Assembly (NCBI RefSeq): GCF_003367355.1
Contig: NZ_CP031413.1
Location: 1,654,921-1,718,920, forward strand
Source: Lysobacter sp. TY2-98
Lineage (GTDB): Bacteria > Pseudomonadota > Gammaproteobacteria > Xanthomonadales > Xanthomonadaceae
Reading direction: 5' to 3'
DNA length: 64,000 nucleotides
Both the position numbers and the translations under genes were made by a program. Within the stretch, counting starts at the first letter, position 1. Each line of letters begins with the position of its first letter. This document shows, piece by piece, positions 30,145 through 40,346 of the stretch. The notes under the pieces are model-generated. The model was not told where the DNA came from. It made no database searches and was given only the letters and a program-made list of their open reading frames with translations.

Positions 30145-31439
30145 GCCAGCGCTTCCAGACGGAGTGCGACCGCGCGACGGTGTGCATCGAGCCCTTCGGC
30201 GGCAGCCAGCTCGACGGCGCAGGGACCGATCGCCGCGAGTCCGTCACGCGCGACTTCCTGCACCGTCATCGCGATCTGGAAGCTGGCCACGCTCAGGCCG
30301 CCCGTGTAACGCGCCGCGCCGCCGGTGGGGAGCACATGGTTGGTGCCGCTGCAGTAGTCACCCAGTGCTTCCGGCGCCCAATCGCCGAGAAAGACCGAGC
30401 CCGCGGCCTCGACGCGGCCCAGCCAACGCCGCGGCTCGCGTAGCGCGAGGATCAGGTGCTCCGGCGCGTAGGCATTGCTGACGTCGAAGGCGTCGTCCAG
30501 CGTGTCGACCTGGATGAGCCGCGACGCTTCCAGCGCGCCGCGGGCGATCTCGGCGCGCGGCAGACATTCGAGCTGACGTTCGATTTGCGAGGCGACGTCC
30601 GCCAGCACGCGCGCGTCGTCACTGACCAGGATCACCTGCGAGTCGCGCCCATGTTCGGCTTGCGACAGCAGATCGGCGGCGACGAACGCAGGATTGCTGC
30701 CGCCGTCGGCGATCACCAGCACTTCGGATGGACCGGCGGGCATGTCAATCGCCGCGCCGCCTTCGGTCATCGCGACCTGGTGCTTGGCTTCCGTCACCCA
30801 GCCGTTGCCCGGGCCGAACAGCTTGTCGCACTTCGGCATCGACGCCGTACCGAATGCCATCGCAGCGATCGCCTGCACGCCGCCGAGCGCGAACACGCGG
30901 CGGATACCGCATTGCTGCGCCGCATACAGCACAGTCGGATCCACGCTGCCGTCCGCGCGCGGCGGCGAGCACAGCACGACGTCCGCGCAGCCCGCGCGTT
31001 GCGCCGGCACGCCGAGCATCAAGGCCGTCGACGGCAACGGCGCGGAGCCGGCAGGCACATATAGACCGACACGACGGATCGGACGCAGCACGCGTTCGCA
31101 GCGAACACCGGGCGCGGTGTCGACCACGACGGGCGCGGACATCGAAGCCTCGTGAAACGCACGAATGCGCGCAGCAGCGTCGTCGATCGCCCGCTTGAGC
31201 GCGGCCGGCACTGCAGCTTCGGCCGCCGCGAATGCGGCAGCATCGACTTCGAAGCGTTCGAGCGCGATACCGTCGAAACGCGACGTCAGCGCACGAAGCG
31301 CGACATCGCCGTCGCGTCGCACCTGCGCGATGAGGTCTGCGACGGACGCACGCACGTCGTCCGCTACCACCTGCGCGGGGCGACGCAGCAGCGCGTCACG
31401 CGCGGCTGCATCTAGCTCGGACCAGCGCACGCGCTTCAT
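30141..31439 (-). CDS. hisD: Histidinol dehydrogenase
   Basis: The 432-residue zinc enzyme makes histidine from histidinol in two NAD steps. Motifs are [49 protein letters not shown] (catalytic His region) and [13 protein letters not shown]. The ATG at 31439 (MKRVRWSEL) overlaps hisG by four bases; a 25-residue upstream extension is not needed. Confidence 0.95.
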   Translation of the reverse strand: MKRVRWSELDAAARDALLRRPAQVVADDVRASVADLIAQVRRDGDVALRALTSRFDGIALERFEVDAAAFAAAEAAVPAALKRAIDDAAARIRAFHEASMSAPVVVDTAPGVRCERVLRPIRRVGLYVPAGSAPLPSTALMLGVPAQRAGCADVVLCSPPRADGSVDPTVLYAAQQCGIRRVFALGGVQAIAAMAFGTASMPKCDKLFGPGNGWVTEAKHQVAMTEGGAAIDMPAGPSEVLVIADGGSNPAFVAADLLSQAEHGRDSQVILVSDDARVLADVASQIERQLECLPRAEIARGALEASRLIQVDTLDDAFDVSNAYAPEHLILALREPRRWLGRVEAAGSVFLGDWAPEALGDYCSGTNHVLPTGGAARYTGGLSVASFQIAMTVQEVARDGLAAIGPCAVELAAAEGLDAHRRAVALRLEALA

Positions 31440-32344
31440 GCCAGCATGCTCTCGACCGGCAGCACCATCAGGCCCTGTGCGCCGGCGCGCTTGAGGTCTT
31501 CGAGACGCTGCCACGTCAGTCGTCCGTGGCAGAGTGCCTGCAGCGCGAGACGATCGGCGCCGTCGACCTGCAGCACCGTCGGCGACTCGGCATCCGGCAG
31601 CAGCGGAAGCAGGCGCGGGATCGCAGCGCGTTCGGCCTGGAACATCAGAAGCCGGCTGTGACGCGTGCGCAGTGCTCCGTCGAGGCGGCGCAGCAGCAGT
31701 TCGGCCAGCAGCGCGCGTTCACCCTCGAATTCGGCGACCGGACCCGCCAGGACGGCTTCGCTGTCGAGCAGCGTCGTCACGGGCTTGAGCTGGTTCGCCG
31801 CGAGCGTCGCGCCGCTGGATACGAGGTCGCAGATGAGGTCGGCCTGGCCGAGGCGCGGCGCGATTTCGACCGAACCGGACAGCGTGACGACATCGGCGTC
31901 GATACCCTGCTCCGCGAGCCAGTTGCGCAGCAGCGACGGATAGCTGGTCGCGATGCGTCGATTCGCGAGTTGCGCGGCGCCGCGCCATTCCCAGTCATCC
32001 GGTACCGCAAGCGCAAGACGGCAGCCGCCGAACCCGAGCGGCACGAATTCGCGGAACGCGGGCGCGACGCCGCTCTGTCGACGATCGAGATCCTGTTCGG
32101 CCAGGACATTGCGGCCGACGATGCCGAGATCGCACACGCCGTCGGCAATAAGGCCCGGGATGTCGTCATCGCGCACGAGCAGCAGGTCGATCGGCAGCGC
32201 TTCGCCGTAGCAGAACAGGCGGTCGCGGCTCTCGCGCCAGCTCAGGCCGCAGGCGCCAAGCAGCGCGCGCGCCGGGTCGGCGAGGCGACCGGATTTCTGG
32301 ATGGCGATGCGCAGGCGATCACGGGACTCGTTGGAGGGGCTCAT
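31436..32344 (-). CDS. hisG: ATP phosphoribosyltransferase (long form)
   Basis: The 302-residue enzyme commits PRPP and ATP to histidine synthesis. Start [22 protein letters not shown], and the PRPP loop region [14 protein letters not shown] are seen. The extra C-terminal domain (about residues 225-302, with [10 protein letters not shown] at the end) is the histidine-sensing ACT-like domain, so feedback inhibition is expected and no HisZ is needed. It overlaps the regulator gene by four bases. Confidence 0.94.
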   Translation of the reverse strand: MSPSNESRDRLRIAIQKSGRLADPARALLGACGLSWRESRDRLFCYGEALPIDLLLVRDDDIPGLIADGVCDLGIVGRNVLAEQDLDRRQSGVAPAFREFVPLGFGGCRLALAVPDDWEWRGAAQLANRRIATSYPSLLRNWLAEQGIDADVVTLSGSVEIAPRLGQADLICDLVSSGATLAANQLKPVTTLLDSEAVLAGPVAEFEGERALLAELLLRRLDGALRTRHSRLLMFQAERAAIPRLLPLLPDAESPTVLQVDGADRLALQALCHGRLTWQRLEDLKRAGAQGLMVLPVESMLA

Positions 32345-32667
32345 GCGTTTTCTTTTCGGGGCTTGCGGGCGAGGCGTTTGGTGGCGATGCGATAGCCGCC
32401 CGTGCCGTGTTCGAGGGTTCGGGCGACGCGCCCGATCGTGGTGACACTGACCTTGGTCTCGTCGTGGATCTCGCGATACGGCACGCGGTCCTGCAGATAG
32501 GGCACGACGCGCCAGCGGTCGCTCATTGCTTCGAGCTCGGCCGGCGTGCAGAGGTCTTCGAGGAAGGCGAGCACCTCGTCGCCCGTGCGCAGGGTGGCGA
32601 ACGCCTCGGCGAGGAGTTCCAGGGACAGCTGCTTTTCGGCGTCATCGAGCGGCGGGCGTCGCTTCAT
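32341..32667 (-). CDS. TrpR/YerC family transcriptional regulator heading the his operon
   Basis: The 108-residue helix-turn-helix protein is of the TrpR-related YerC/YecD family: [20 protein letters not shown], then [25 protein letters not shown] (quoted in part: [19 protein letters not shown]) as the DNA-binding helix pair. The tail is basic. ATG at 32667 is preferred over TTG 32679 and GTG 32676, which abut the operator. It is translationally coupled to hisG and sits just behind a TrpR-like palindrome, so autoregulation of the whole his operon is the likely role, with histidine as the probable co-repressor. A regulator called HisR has been proposed for this family in Xanthomonadales. Confidence 0.88.
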   Translation of the reverse strand: MKRRPPLDDAEKQLSLELLAEAFATLRTGDEVLAFLEDLCTPAELEAMSDRWRVVPYLQDRVPYREIHDETKVSVTTIGRVARTLEHGTGGYRIATKRLARKPRKENA

Positions 32668-32677
32668 CGGTCGCACC

Positions 32678-32701
32678 AATGTATTAGCGTGTTAATACAT
32701 T
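32678..32701 (-). promoter_or_regulatory. Palindromic operator of the his operon
   Basis: Perfect nine-base arms AATGTATTA (32678-32686) and TAATACATT (32693-32701) flank GCGTGT. The inner 18 bases, GTATTAGCGTGTTAATAC, match the E. coli TrpR operator layout GTACTAG...CTAGTAC at the outer triplets and both central TA steps. The site covers the -10 and expected start of transcription, directly before the TrpR-family gene. Confidence 0.75.
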
Positions 32702-32725
32702 ACGGCGACAGTCGTCCGTCGTCAA
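32697..32725 (-). promoter_or_regulatory. Sigma-70 promoter of the his operon
   Basis: On the - strand TTGACG (32725-32720) and TAATGT (32702-32697) are exactly 17 bases apart. Transcription should start near 32690, within the operator, giving a leader of about 23 bases before the regulator gene. Confidence 0.75.
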
Positions 32726-32738
32726 CGCCCGGAAACGC

Positions 32739-32767
32739 GAACGGGCCGGAGGTCGTCCGGCCCGTTC
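32739..32767 (-). terminator. Hairpin ending the hisS-HAL unit
   Basis: Perfect twelve-base stem GAACGGGCCGGA (32739-32750) with 32756-32767, 28 bases after the lyase stop on the - strand. The trailing sequence on that strand is only weakly T-rich. It separates this unit from the his promoter immediately downstream. Confidence 0.65.
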
Positions 32768-32794
32768 AGGGAAACGCCCAGTTGGAGGGACGCG

Positions 32795-34705
32795 TCAGGC
32801 GGCGGCATCGCCGAGTGCAGCGCGCCTTGCTGCCGCGAGGACGCTTCCGTCCTTCACGAGCCGGACGGCGACCTGCACTTCCGCGTCCATGGCGCGGTCG
32901 AAGCCCATGAAGGGGATCGCCTCGCGGATCGCGTCATGTGCCGCGCGAACGGCGTGACCCGGGCCGAACTCGCCCGCATCGGCCAGCTCGCGACGCAGGC
33001 CTTCGACCTCCTCCATGAACGTCGCACGATCGCCGGCCGCAGACGGACCGCACGCGACCTTCGCGGCGAGTTCGTCCGCACTGCCCTGCCGCGCCAGCGC
33101 GCGCGCCGCGTTGATCATGTCGCGACGCAGGTCCAGTGCCTGCGCGGCGGTGTAGAGCTCGAGGCCCAGCACCTTGCCGAGGTCGTCGGCCATTGCGAGC
33201 ACGTGACGCGCTTCGTTCGCGCCCATCGAGACGTGGTCTTCGGCGTTTGCGCTCGTCGGAATCGAATACACCGACGCCGGCATCGCGCGGCTGGCGAGGT
33301 CGTTGACGATCGCGGCCGCGGTGTACTGCACGATCATGAAGCCCGACTCGGTCGCGTCCTCGTTGCCGATCAGGAATGCGGGCAGACCATCATTGGTCGC
33401 CGGATCGACGAGCTTGTTGAGGCGACGCTCCGAGATACTCGCAAGCACCGGAATCGCCGCCTTGACGTAGCTCATCGCCAACGCAAGCGGCATGCCGTGG
33501 AAGTGGCCGGCGGAGACGACCTGGTCTTCGACATGCTCGGCTTCGGCATCGGGGAACACGATGGGATTGTCGGTCAGCGAATTGAGTTCGATGTCGAGCA
33601 CGCGAGCGGCCTGCGCCAGCGCGTCGCGCACCGCACCGTGCACCTGCGGGATGCAGCGCAGCGAATAGCTGTCCTGCGGCTGGTGCTTCTTGCCCCCGCG
33701 GAACGGACGGAAACGCGTATAGAACTTCTCGCGACCGTGGCGCTGCGACAGCGGCACCCAGTCCCAGCCGATGTCGAAGCGCAGCTCGCGCGCTTCCTCG
33801 GTCGCCCAGCTGTCGGGCAGCCACGGACGGAAACGCGGGACGAGGTGATACGGAATGTCGGCGAGCGTGGAGCCGTCGAGCAGCTGGCGAAGATGTGCAG
33901 CGACCGCGACCTGCCCCGGATGTGGACGCAGCGCGTGCACCTCGGGCTTGAACGCACCAAGGCGACCCGCGAACGCGTCGATCGTCATCGCGGCGGCGAC
34001 GTCGGCGGTGTCGACCAGATCCTCGAGCTTCGCGAGCGCGAGCACGCCGGTCGCGAGCATCTGCGCCGTGCCGTTGTTGAGCGCGAGGCCTTCCTTGTAC
34101 GACAGCGTGACCGGTTCCAGGCCCGCGCGCTTGAGCGCTTCGCCACCGGACAGACGCTCCCCGCCGAGGAAGGCTTCACCGCCGCCCAGCAGCACGATCG
34201 CGAGATGCGACAGCGGCGCGAGATCACCGCTCGCCCCCACCGAGCCCAGCTGCGGCACGACCGGAACGATGCCGGCGTTGAGCATCGCGGCGAGCGCGCG
34301 CAGCGTTTCGACGCGAATGCCGGAATGCCCTCGCATCAGCGTATTGATGCGGATGCAGAGCATCGCGCGCACGACTTCCGGCGCGAACGGTTCGCCCACG
34401 CAGACCGCGTGGGTGACGATCAGGTTGCGCTGCAGTTCGGCGTGCAGGGATTCGTGCGGATTGTTCGCATCGCTGCCCGCGCCGTTGCGTGCGCGCTGCG
34501 AACCGAGCAGGCGATCGGCGTTGCTTCCGAAGCCGGTCGACACGCCGTAGATCGGCTCTTCGCGGCTCACCTGCTCCGCCAGGAAATCCGCCGCACGCGC
34601 GACTGCAGGCAGTTGCCCTTCGTCGAGCTCCACGGGTGCCCCGTAGGCGACCGCCAGCACCTGCGCGCGCGTCAGCGAGCGACCATCCAGATGCACCGGC
34701 TTCAT
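32795..34705 (-). CDS. Histidine ammonia-lyase-like MIO enzyme, enlarged form
   Basis: The 636-residue aromatic amino-acid ammonia-lyase family protein builds its MIO electrophile from A158-S159-G160 in [14 protein letters not shown]. The selectivity segment reads [10 protein letters not shown], close to the histidine-specific LQRSLVLSHA and unlike the tyrosine or phenylalanine lyases, so histidine (to urocanate) is the best guess. QDSYSLRC and NDNP-like SLTDNPIVF are present. It is about 125 residues longer than ordinary HutH (around 510). Part of this is an insert at about 282-340 rich in Trp, Arg and Lys. It overlaps hisS by four bases and is not near other hut genes. Confidence 0.82.
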   Translation of the reverse strand: MKPVHLDGRSLTRAQVLAVAYGAPVELDEGQLPAVARAADFLAEQVSREEPIYGVSTGFGSNADRLLGSQRARNGAGSDANNPHESLHAELQRNLIVTHAVCVGEPFAPEVVRAMLCIRINTLMRGHSGIRVETLRALAAMLNAGIVPVVPQLGSVGASGDLAPLSHLAIVLLGGGEAFLGGERLSGGEALKRAGLEPVTLSYKEGLALNNGTAQMLATGVLALAKLEDLVDTADVAAAMTIDAFAGRLGAFKPEVHALRPHPGQVAVAAHLRQLLDGSTLADIPYHLVPRFRPWLPDSWATEEARELRFDIGWDWVPLSQRHGREKFYTRFRPFRGGKKHQPQDSYSLRCIPQVHGAVRDALAQAARVLDIELNSLTDNPIVFPDAEAEHVEDQVVSAGHFHGMPLALAMSYVKAAIPVLASISERRLNKLVDPATNDGLPAFLIGNEDATESGFMIVQYTAAAIVNDLASRAMPASVYSIPTSANAEDHVSMGANEARHVLAMADDLGKVLGLELYTAAQALDLRRDMINAARALARQGSADELAAKVACGPSAAGDRATFMEEVEGLRRELADAGEFGPGHAVRAAHDAIREAIPFMGFDRAMDAEVQVAVRLVKDGSVLAAARRAALGDAAA

Positions 34706-36117
34706 GCGCGCACCACCGGCTGCGCGAGTTCGACACGCAGGGTCGAAGCGAGCTCCGCGCGATCGACCTGGAACTGGTCCTCGCGGCGCAGATCCTTCAC
34801 CGTGACCTTGTTCGCGGCGATCTCGTCGTCGCCGAGAACGACGACGAAACGGATGCCCGCCCGATCGGCGTAGCGGAACTGCTTCGCGATCTTCGAGGCT
34901 TCCATGACCACTTCCGTGTTGAAGCCCGCCTGGCGCAGGTCGTTCGCGACCGCGAGGCAATGCGGCAGATGCGCGGCTTCCATCTGCGTGACGAGCACCT
35001 GCACCGTGCTCTCGGCCGCACCGAGCAGACCCGCTTCGCGCAACTGCCAGAACAGGCGCGTCAGGCCGATCGAGATGCCGACGCCCGGCAGCTTCGACTT
35101 GGTGTAGTGGCTGGCGAGATTCTCGTAACGGCCACCCGAGCAGATCGAGCCGATCTGCGGGTAGTCGTTGAGCGTGGTCTCGTAGACGGTGCCCGTGTAG
35201 TAGTCGAGGCCGCGCGCGATGGACAAGTTCAGCGCGTACGACGACTCCGGCACGCCCATCGCGCGCACGAGTTCGAACACTTCGCGCAACTCGGCGACGC
35301 CAGTCGCCAGCGGTTCGTTGACATCGCCTTCGGACGCCAACCGGTCGAGCATCGCGATGGCGTCGGCGTGCGACGTGGAGCGGATTTCGACGAAACGCAG
35401 GATGCGGTCGACGGCGTCCGCGGCGAGACCAAAACCTTCGCCCGTCAGCGTTTCGCGCACGTAGTCGGCCCCGCGCTTGTCCAGCTTGTCGACCTCGCGC
35501 AGCACCAGTGCCTGGAGGGACGGATCTGCGACGCCCTGCTGCTCGAAGAAGCCGCGCATCAGCTTGCGGTTGTTGAGCTGGATGGTGAACGCGCCGATAT
35601 CGAGTTCGGAGAACACGGCGTGGATCGCCGCGGGAAGCTCGGCGTCGAAACGAACGCTCAGGCTGTCCTTGCCGATGACGTCGATGTCGCACTGGTAGAA
35701 CTCGCGGAACCGGCCGCGCTGCTGACGCTCACCGCGGTAGACGCGCTGCATCTGGTAGCGGCGGAACGGGAACGCGAGATCGTGTTCGTGCTCGGCGACG
35801 TAGCGCGCGAGCGGCACGGTGAGGTCGAAACGCAGCGCCATTTCCGGCACACCGTCGCCGGCCTTCTCGAGCGCGCCGGTCGACTGCACGAAATACACCT
35901 GCCGCTCGGTTTCGCCGCCCGACTTGGTCAGCAGCACCTCCGACAGCTCCATCACCGGCGTCTCGACCGGCAGGAAGCCGAAGCGCTCGAAATTGCGGCG
36001 GATGACGTCGAGCATCCGCTGGAAGGCGATCTGGTCGGGCGGCAGGAGTTCGAGCACTCCGGCCGGCGTGCGTGGCTTGATCAAGGGGTTCCCCGGAACG
36101 GGCGGATCGGTCGTCAC
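34702..36117 (-). CDS. hisS: Histidine--tRNA ligase
   Basis: The 471-residue class II synthetase has motif 2 [20 protein letters not shown] ([18 protein letters not shown]), the histidine-A signature [11 protein letters not shown], and GGRYENL. A C-terminal anticodon-binding domain follows at about residues 375-471. GTG at 36117 is the start used here; it gives a short disordered N-terminus before [14 protein letters not shown]. It is first in a two-gene unit with the ammonia-lyase and diverges from the tRNA-Pro gene. Confidence 0.93.
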   Translation of the reverse strand: MTTDPPVPGNPLIKPRTPAGVLELLPPDQIAFQRMLDVIRRNFERFGFLPVETPVMELSEVLLTKSGGETERQVYFVQSTGALEKAGDGVPEMALRFDLTVPLARYVAEHEHDLAFPFRRYQMQRVYRGERQQRGRFREFYQCDIDVIGKDSLSVRFDAELPAAIHAVFSELDIGAFTIQLNNRKLMRGFFEQQGVADPSLQALVLREVDKLDKRGADYVRETLTGEGFGLAADAVDRILRFVEIRSTSHADAIAMLDRLASEGDVNEPLATGVAELREVFELVRAMGVPESSYALNLSIARGLDYYTGTVYETTLNDYPQIGSICSGGRYENLASHYTKSKLPGVGISIGLTRLFWQLREAGLLGAAESTVQVLVTQMEAAHLPHCLAVANDLRQAGFNTEVVMEASKIAKQFRYADRAGIRFVVVLGDDEIAANKVTVKDLRREDQFQVDRAELASTLRVELAQPVVRA

Positions 36118-36164
36118 AGTTTAACGGCGGACGCCCGCGGCCCGGCTCGACGCTTCACGCCCCC

Positions 36165-36193
36165 TTGTCGTGACCATCACCGCCCGCTAGACT
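36165..36193 (+). promoter_or_regulatory. Promoter of tRNA-Pro
   Basis: TTGTCG (36165-36170) and TAGACT (36188-36193) have a 17-base spacer, followed by a GC-rich discriminator and the tRNA 15 bases downstream, a normal layout for a stable-RNA promoter. Confidence 0.7.
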
Positions 36194-36207
36194 TTGCGGC
36201 TCGGTGT

Positions 36208-36284
<77 letters not shown>

Positions 36285-36295
36285 ATCGAATTCTG

Positions 36296-36324
36296 AAAAA
36301 GCCGGCCTTGCGCCGGCTTTTTCG
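36296..36324 (+). terminator. Terminator after tRNA-Pro
   Basis: Perfect eleven-base stem AAAAAGCCGGC (36296-36306) with 36312-36322 ends in TTTTTC. The A-run on the other side lets it also serve the convergent stress-protein gene. Confidence 0.92.
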
Positions 36325-36332
36325 TTTTCGCG

Positions 36333-37169
36333 TCAGCGCTCGTGGCGCAGGAGCAGCGGCAGGTCGGTGTGGCCGAGCACGTGGCGGGTGACGCCACCGA
36401 GCGCCCACTCCGTCAGACGCGCGTGGCCGTAGGCGCCCATCACCAGAAGATCCGCATTGAGCCGGCGCGCCGCCGCGAGCAGCTCCGCGCCGGTGCCCTC
36501 CCCGCCATCTCCCGCTTCGATCGGATGCACCTCGGCATCGGCGCAATGGCGCGTGAGCCAGCGATGGAGGTCGATCGTAGGTAGCGTCGGCTCGGAGGGC
36601 GCGCCGGCGCCGTCGAGCACGACGACGCGGGTCGCGCGCTGCACGAACGGTCGCGCGGCATGCAGCGCCGCCGCGGCGCAGGGCGAACCGTTCCAGCCGA
36701 CGACCACGGTGTCGAGCTTCAGTTCGTCCGATGCGTCGGAGGGCAACACGATGGTCGGCAGCCCCGTCGCGGACGCGAGCCGTCCCACGCCCGCGGGCGA
36801 ATCCCACGGATCGTCCGATGCGGGATCGAGCCACGCGACCAGCAGGTCGTGCGATCCGGCGAGGTAGCGCAAGGCGCGCGCCGCGTCACCGGCGCACGAC
36901 AGCCAAGCCGGTCCGCGGACGCCCAGTGATGTCGCCCAGGCATCGAATGCATCGACGCGCGCCTCGCATTCGTGGCGTTGCCGAGCGACTTCCAGCGCCG
37001 CGGCCGCGACCAGCATGCCGAGGTCATAGGGCGACAGTGGTGGAAGCCCGACCGGCACGACATGCACGGCGGTGAGGCCGCCGCGGAGCATCGCCGCGAT
37101 GCGCGCTGCAGCGCGGACGCCGGCGTCCCAGTCGTCGATCGTCCGCGAGCGAACGAGTACGTCGTGCAT
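36333..37169 (-). CDS. Universal stress protein, tandem UspA domains
   Basis: The 278-residue protein has two UspA-like halves. The C-terminal half (about 150-278) keeps the ATP-binding pattern LLVMGAYGHARLTEWALGGVTRHVL (key parts GAYGHAR and GGVTRHVL). The N-terminal half has lost the glycine-rich loop and probably does not bind nucleotide. Such proteins accumulate under stress or growth arrest. The gene is single and ends at the tRNA terminator. Confidence 0.88.
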   Translation of the reverse strand: MHDVLVRSRTIDDWDAGVRAAARIAAMLRGGLTAVHVVPVGLPPLSPYDLGMLVAAAALEVARQRHECEARVDAFDAWATSLGVRGPAWLSCAGDAARALRYLAGSHDLLVAWLDPASDDPWDSPAGVGRLASATGLPTIVLPSDASDELKLDTVVVGWNGSPCAAAALHAARPFVQRATRVVVLDGAGAPSEPTLPTIDLHRWLTRHCADAEVHPIEAGDGGEGTGAELLAAARRLNADLLVMGAYGHARLTEWALGGVTRHVLGHTDLPLLLRHER

Positions 37170-37268
37170 ATCGCCTCCTCGGCTGCTGCCGCGCCCGCGA
37201 TGCGGGCTTCAAGGTGTACCTCGTCGCCCGCTATCACGCCGTGCAGTGACCCCATGCGGGATCAGCCG

Positions 37269-37529
37269 CTACGGCGAGCCGCGTGCCAGCCCCGTCGCGT
37301 ACAGCGCGATCAACGGAAGCAGGAACAGCATCATCAGTGCGAGCTTGAACAGCCCGATCATCACGAACATGAGGGCTTCGTAGGTCGCCCGATCGAGGCG
37401 GAACCATCGACTGTGCAGGCGGTAGACGGCGTCGCGCATACCGAGCCAGGCGGATGCCCATGCCAACAGGACCGCGTAGCCGAGGCCTGCGCACCAGGCC
37501 AGCACGTGTGCCCACTGTTGCGGTGTCAT
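37269..37529 (-). CDS. Small membrane protein, DUF6868-like
   Basis: The 86-residue protein has two membrane segments (HVLAWCAGLGYAVLLAWAS and GLFKLALMMLFLLPLIAL) joined by RDAVYRLHSRWFRLDRATYE, a pattern typical of the DUF6868 family. GGAGAAGG before the ATG at 37529 decides this start; the frame continues upstream to an ATG at 37646 without a ribosome-binding site. Function is unknown. It lies 99 bases upstream of the stress-protein gene on the same strand. Confidence 0.75.
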   Translation of the reverse strand: MTPQQWAHVLAWCAGLGYAVLLAWASAWLGMRDAVYRLHSRWFRLDRATYEALMFVMIGLFKLALMMLFLLPLIALYATGLARGSP

Positions 37530-37748
37530 CGCCTTCTCCACCGTTTCGATGGGGCCAGCATCCGCCGATGCGCGGGCGCGATCTTGAGCGTCGTCAAAAA
37601 CGCGTGGCCCGTTCGTCGGTGGAGAGGCTGTGTCGTGCACGGACATGGCGACCGGGTAGAGAGCGTGCTCGGCAGTGGCGGGCGCTCGACGTCGAACACG
37701 CGTCGAAACTTCACCGGGTCGCGAATCTCGCCCTGTCAGGCTCGACCC

Positions 37749-38066
37749 ATGGCCGATCAGACGCCCCAGGACCGCATCGAAACCCTTGAAGCGGACGTCG
37801 CGTTCCTCAAGGAGCAGATGTCGCTGCTCGCGCAGTACCTCGCGATCATGATCGGCCGCGCGCAGGTCAACGACTGCATGCTCTCGGCGCTGATCCTGTC
37901 GCACCCCGACCGCGAGTCGCTCAACGCCGTCTGGCGCCAGTCGTCGGCCGCGGTCATCCCGAACGTGGTCGTCCGCGGGCCGTCCCCCTGGGACTCGGAG
38001 ATCGCCGACACGGCGAAGCAGCGGGTCGACCACCTCAACGAGCTCGCGGACCCGAACGGCGGCTGA
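37749..38066 (+). CDS. Hypothetical protein with N-terminal coiled coil
   Basis: The 105-residue soluble protein begins with a short predicted coiled coil (RIETLEADVAFLKEQMSLL), followed by a helical body and no recognised domain. Coding character is good (GC-rich third positions, no rare codons), but the ribosome-binding site is weak. It precedes the pga operon by 187 bases, a gap that is clearly richer in A and T around 38148-38205 and probably holds the pga promoter, although I see no clean -35/-10 pair there. Confidence 0.6.
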   Translation: MADQTPQDRIETLEADVAFLKEQMSLLAQYLAIMIGRAQVNDCMLSALILSHPDRESLNAVWRQSSAAVIPNVVVRGPSPWDSEIADTAKQRVDHLNELADPNGG

Positions 38067-38252
38067 CCCCGCCTGCCCGATCCACCGCCGCTCGTCGGCC
38101 CAAGCGGGCCCATCAGCCGAACGGTGAAGTCCGCGTCCATGCGGGCCAATAAATTGTGATCGACTTCTCGATTCAAGTTACGTTGTCTTCACATTCGTAG
38201 CGAAAGACTCGTTGCCGTTCAGCCCCGATTTCGACTCCGACCGGGACCCCCC

Positions 38253-40346
38253 GTGCGCCAACTCCGACAAACCGCACTGGCGCTCCTGCTGCCTCTGGTC
38301 TGGACGACCGGCATGGCGCAGGACCGCACGATGACCGGCAGTACGGCCGCAGCAGCGGACGCATCCCTGGGGCTGCCTGCCGTCAAGACCCGAGCGGTGC
38401 GCGACGACCTGCTCGCCCGGGCCGAGGCGGCCCGCAAGGCCGAGCAATGGACCGAGGCACTGTCGATCTACCAGCACCTGCTGGCGGCCAATCCGCACGA
38501 CGACGTCGCCTACCGCATGCAGGTGCTCACGCTCGACGACCTCGGCGCTGCGTGGCGGGCCGACGAGCTGCGTGCCCGCTGGGGCTCGGACTTCGCCGAC
38601 TACGACCGCGACCGCATCCAGGGCGACCGCGTCGCCCGCGAGATCGGCTGGGGCATGGCCTACGCCGAGAACCTGGACGATCCGAACGCCGAGCTGCGTC
38701 GCGCGTACGAGGACCTGCTCGAGCTCCAGTCGCATCCGGAGCGCACGAACTGGGAAAAAATCCGCCTGCGCATGGACTCGCTGAGTGCGACGAATGCGTT
38801 GGGCATGTACCAGAAGACGATCGACGAATACGAGGCCCTGCTGCACGAGGGCGTCGACCTGCCCGCCTACGCACACGGCCCCGCCGCCGACTCCTACCTC
38901 GCCCTGCACCGCACGAAGGATGCCGAGATAGCGCTGAAAAAAGCGCTCGCGGAGGACCCGAACGACGTCGACAACCAGATCCTGCTCGGCTACGTCTACA
39001 TTGAGGAAGAGCGCTTCGATCTCGCGCTGCCGATGATGCAGAAGCTGGTCGAATCGCAGCCGATGTGGATCGAACGCCCGGGTGCGGAGTCCGACCAGCC
39101 CAACTGGAAGCGCTACCGGGCCGAGATGGCGTACGCGCAGATGGTGTCGTTCGGCGACGACAACGAGCGCGCGCAGGAGATCATGGAACCGCTGATCCGC
39201 ATGGCGCCCAACCGTGCGAATACGCAGGCCGCCTACGGCGCGCTGATGTATCGCCGTGGCCATCCGACGTCGGCGCTCGAGCATTACGACATGGCGCTGA
39301 CGATGGACCCGCACAACCGCGATGCCGAAATGGCGCGCGTGTCGGCGCTGTACGAACTCGGCCGCGTCGACGAGGCGATGGCCGCGAACGACCAGGTCCA
39401 GAAGCGCTATCCGAAGAACCTGCATGCCGAACGTCTGCAGGACGAAATGTGGCACCGCAACGGTCCGATGGGTCGCGTCGGGTTCGTGAGTGGGCGCAAC
39501 AGCTCGGAGACGCCCGTCACCGGCCCGCTCGGCATCCGCGACCACCGCTTGAACTACGAAACCTGGACGCCGCTGCTCGGCTACCGCTGGCGCGTCGGCA
39601 TCGTCGGCGACACGGTGGACGCCGACTTCGTTCCCGACACCGTGACCTATCGCCGCATCGGCGCGGCGGTCGACTACCGCTATCGCGACTTCGGTTTCCG
39701 CGTGTCCGGCTACGAGGTCGAACAACCCAAGCACGACAATGCGTGGACGGTGGACGGCGCCTGGTACATCAACGACGACTGGACGCTGCGCGCGCAGGTC
39801 GCCGACAACGACGTCGACACATCGCTGCAGGCGCGCCGCGCGGGCTATGACGCCGATTCATGGCGCATCACCGCCAACTGGCATCCGAACGACTACGCCG
39901 CCGTCGATTTCAACTACAAACATCTCGACTACAGCGACGGCAACAATCGCGACCAGCTCTACGCGTACGGCCGCATGCGGCTCTACACCAATCCGCGCCT
40001 GATGATCGAAGGCCTGGGTTCCGTCTGGACCAGCCGCGGCTCGCGCGACGACGCGCCGTACTTCAACGCCTCACAGGACGCGATCGCCACGGTCGGCGTG
40101 CGCTTCAACCATCTCATCTGGCGTCATTACGACGCCTACCTGCGCCAGCGGCTCACGCTCGAAGCCGGGCCGTACTGGCAGGAGAACTTCGGCACGAACT
40201 GGGTGCCATCCATCTCGTATTACCAGGAATGGCGTCCCGCACTCGGGCACACGTTCACGTACGGCGTGTTCTGGGCACGCCCGGTCTACGACGGCGGCCG
40301 CGAGCGCCGGGTCGGATTCGAAGCGGCCTACCGCTGGGGGTTCTGA
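38253..40346 (+). CDS. pgaA: Poly-beta-1,6-GlcNAc export porin PgaA
   Basis: The 697-residue protein starts with GTG and has a signal peptide (RQLRQTALALLLPLVWTTGMA). A periplasmic TPR-rich half follows (to about 400, for example LLGYVYIEEERFDLALP and LMYRRGHPTSALEHYDMAL), then a C-terminal 16-strand barrel (about 405-697, aromatic-rich alternating strands ending FEAAYRWGF). This is the PgaA/HmsH layout; E. coli PgaA is about 807 residues, so this one has fewer TPRs. It carries the polymer through the periplasm and across the outer membrane. The stop overlaps pgaB (TGATG). Confidence 0.9.
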   Translation: MRQLRQTALALLLPLVWTTGMAQDRTMTGSTAAAADASLGLPAVKTRAVRDDLLARAEAARKAEQWTEALSIYQHLLAANPHDDVAYRMQVLTLDDLGAAWRADELRARWGSDFADYDRDRIQGDRVAREIGWGMAYAENLDDPNAELRRAYEDLLELQSHPERTNWEKIRLRMDSLSATNALGMYQKTIDEYEALLHEGVDLPAYAHGPAADSYLALHRTKDAEIALKKALAEDPNDVDNQILLGYVYIEEERFDLALPMMQKLVESQPMWIERPGAESDQPNWKRYRAEMAYAQMVSFGDDNERAQEIMEPLIRMAPNRANTQAAYGALMYRRGHPTSALEHYDMALTMDPHNRDAEMARVSALYELGRVDEAMAANDQVQKRYPKNLHAERLQDEMWHRNGPMGRVGFVSGRNSSETPVTGPLGIRDHRLNYETWTPLLGYRWRVGIVGDTVDADFVPDTVTYRRIGAAVDYRYRDFGFRVSGYEVEQPKHDNAWTVDGAWYINDDWTLRAQVADNDVDTSLQARRAGYDADSWRITANWHPNDYAAVDFNYKHLDYSDGNNRDQLYAYGRMRLYTNPRLMIEGLGSVWTSRGSRDDAPYFNASQDAIATVGVRFNHLIWRHYDAYLRQRLTLEAGPYWQENFGTNWVPSISYYQEWRPALGHTFTYGVFWARPVYDGGRERRVGFEAAYRWGF

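Noticed and set aside
36118..36123. TAAACT as a -10 for hisS
   Set aside because: It abuts the GTG start, so a transcript from it would begin inside the gene, and no -35 is present.
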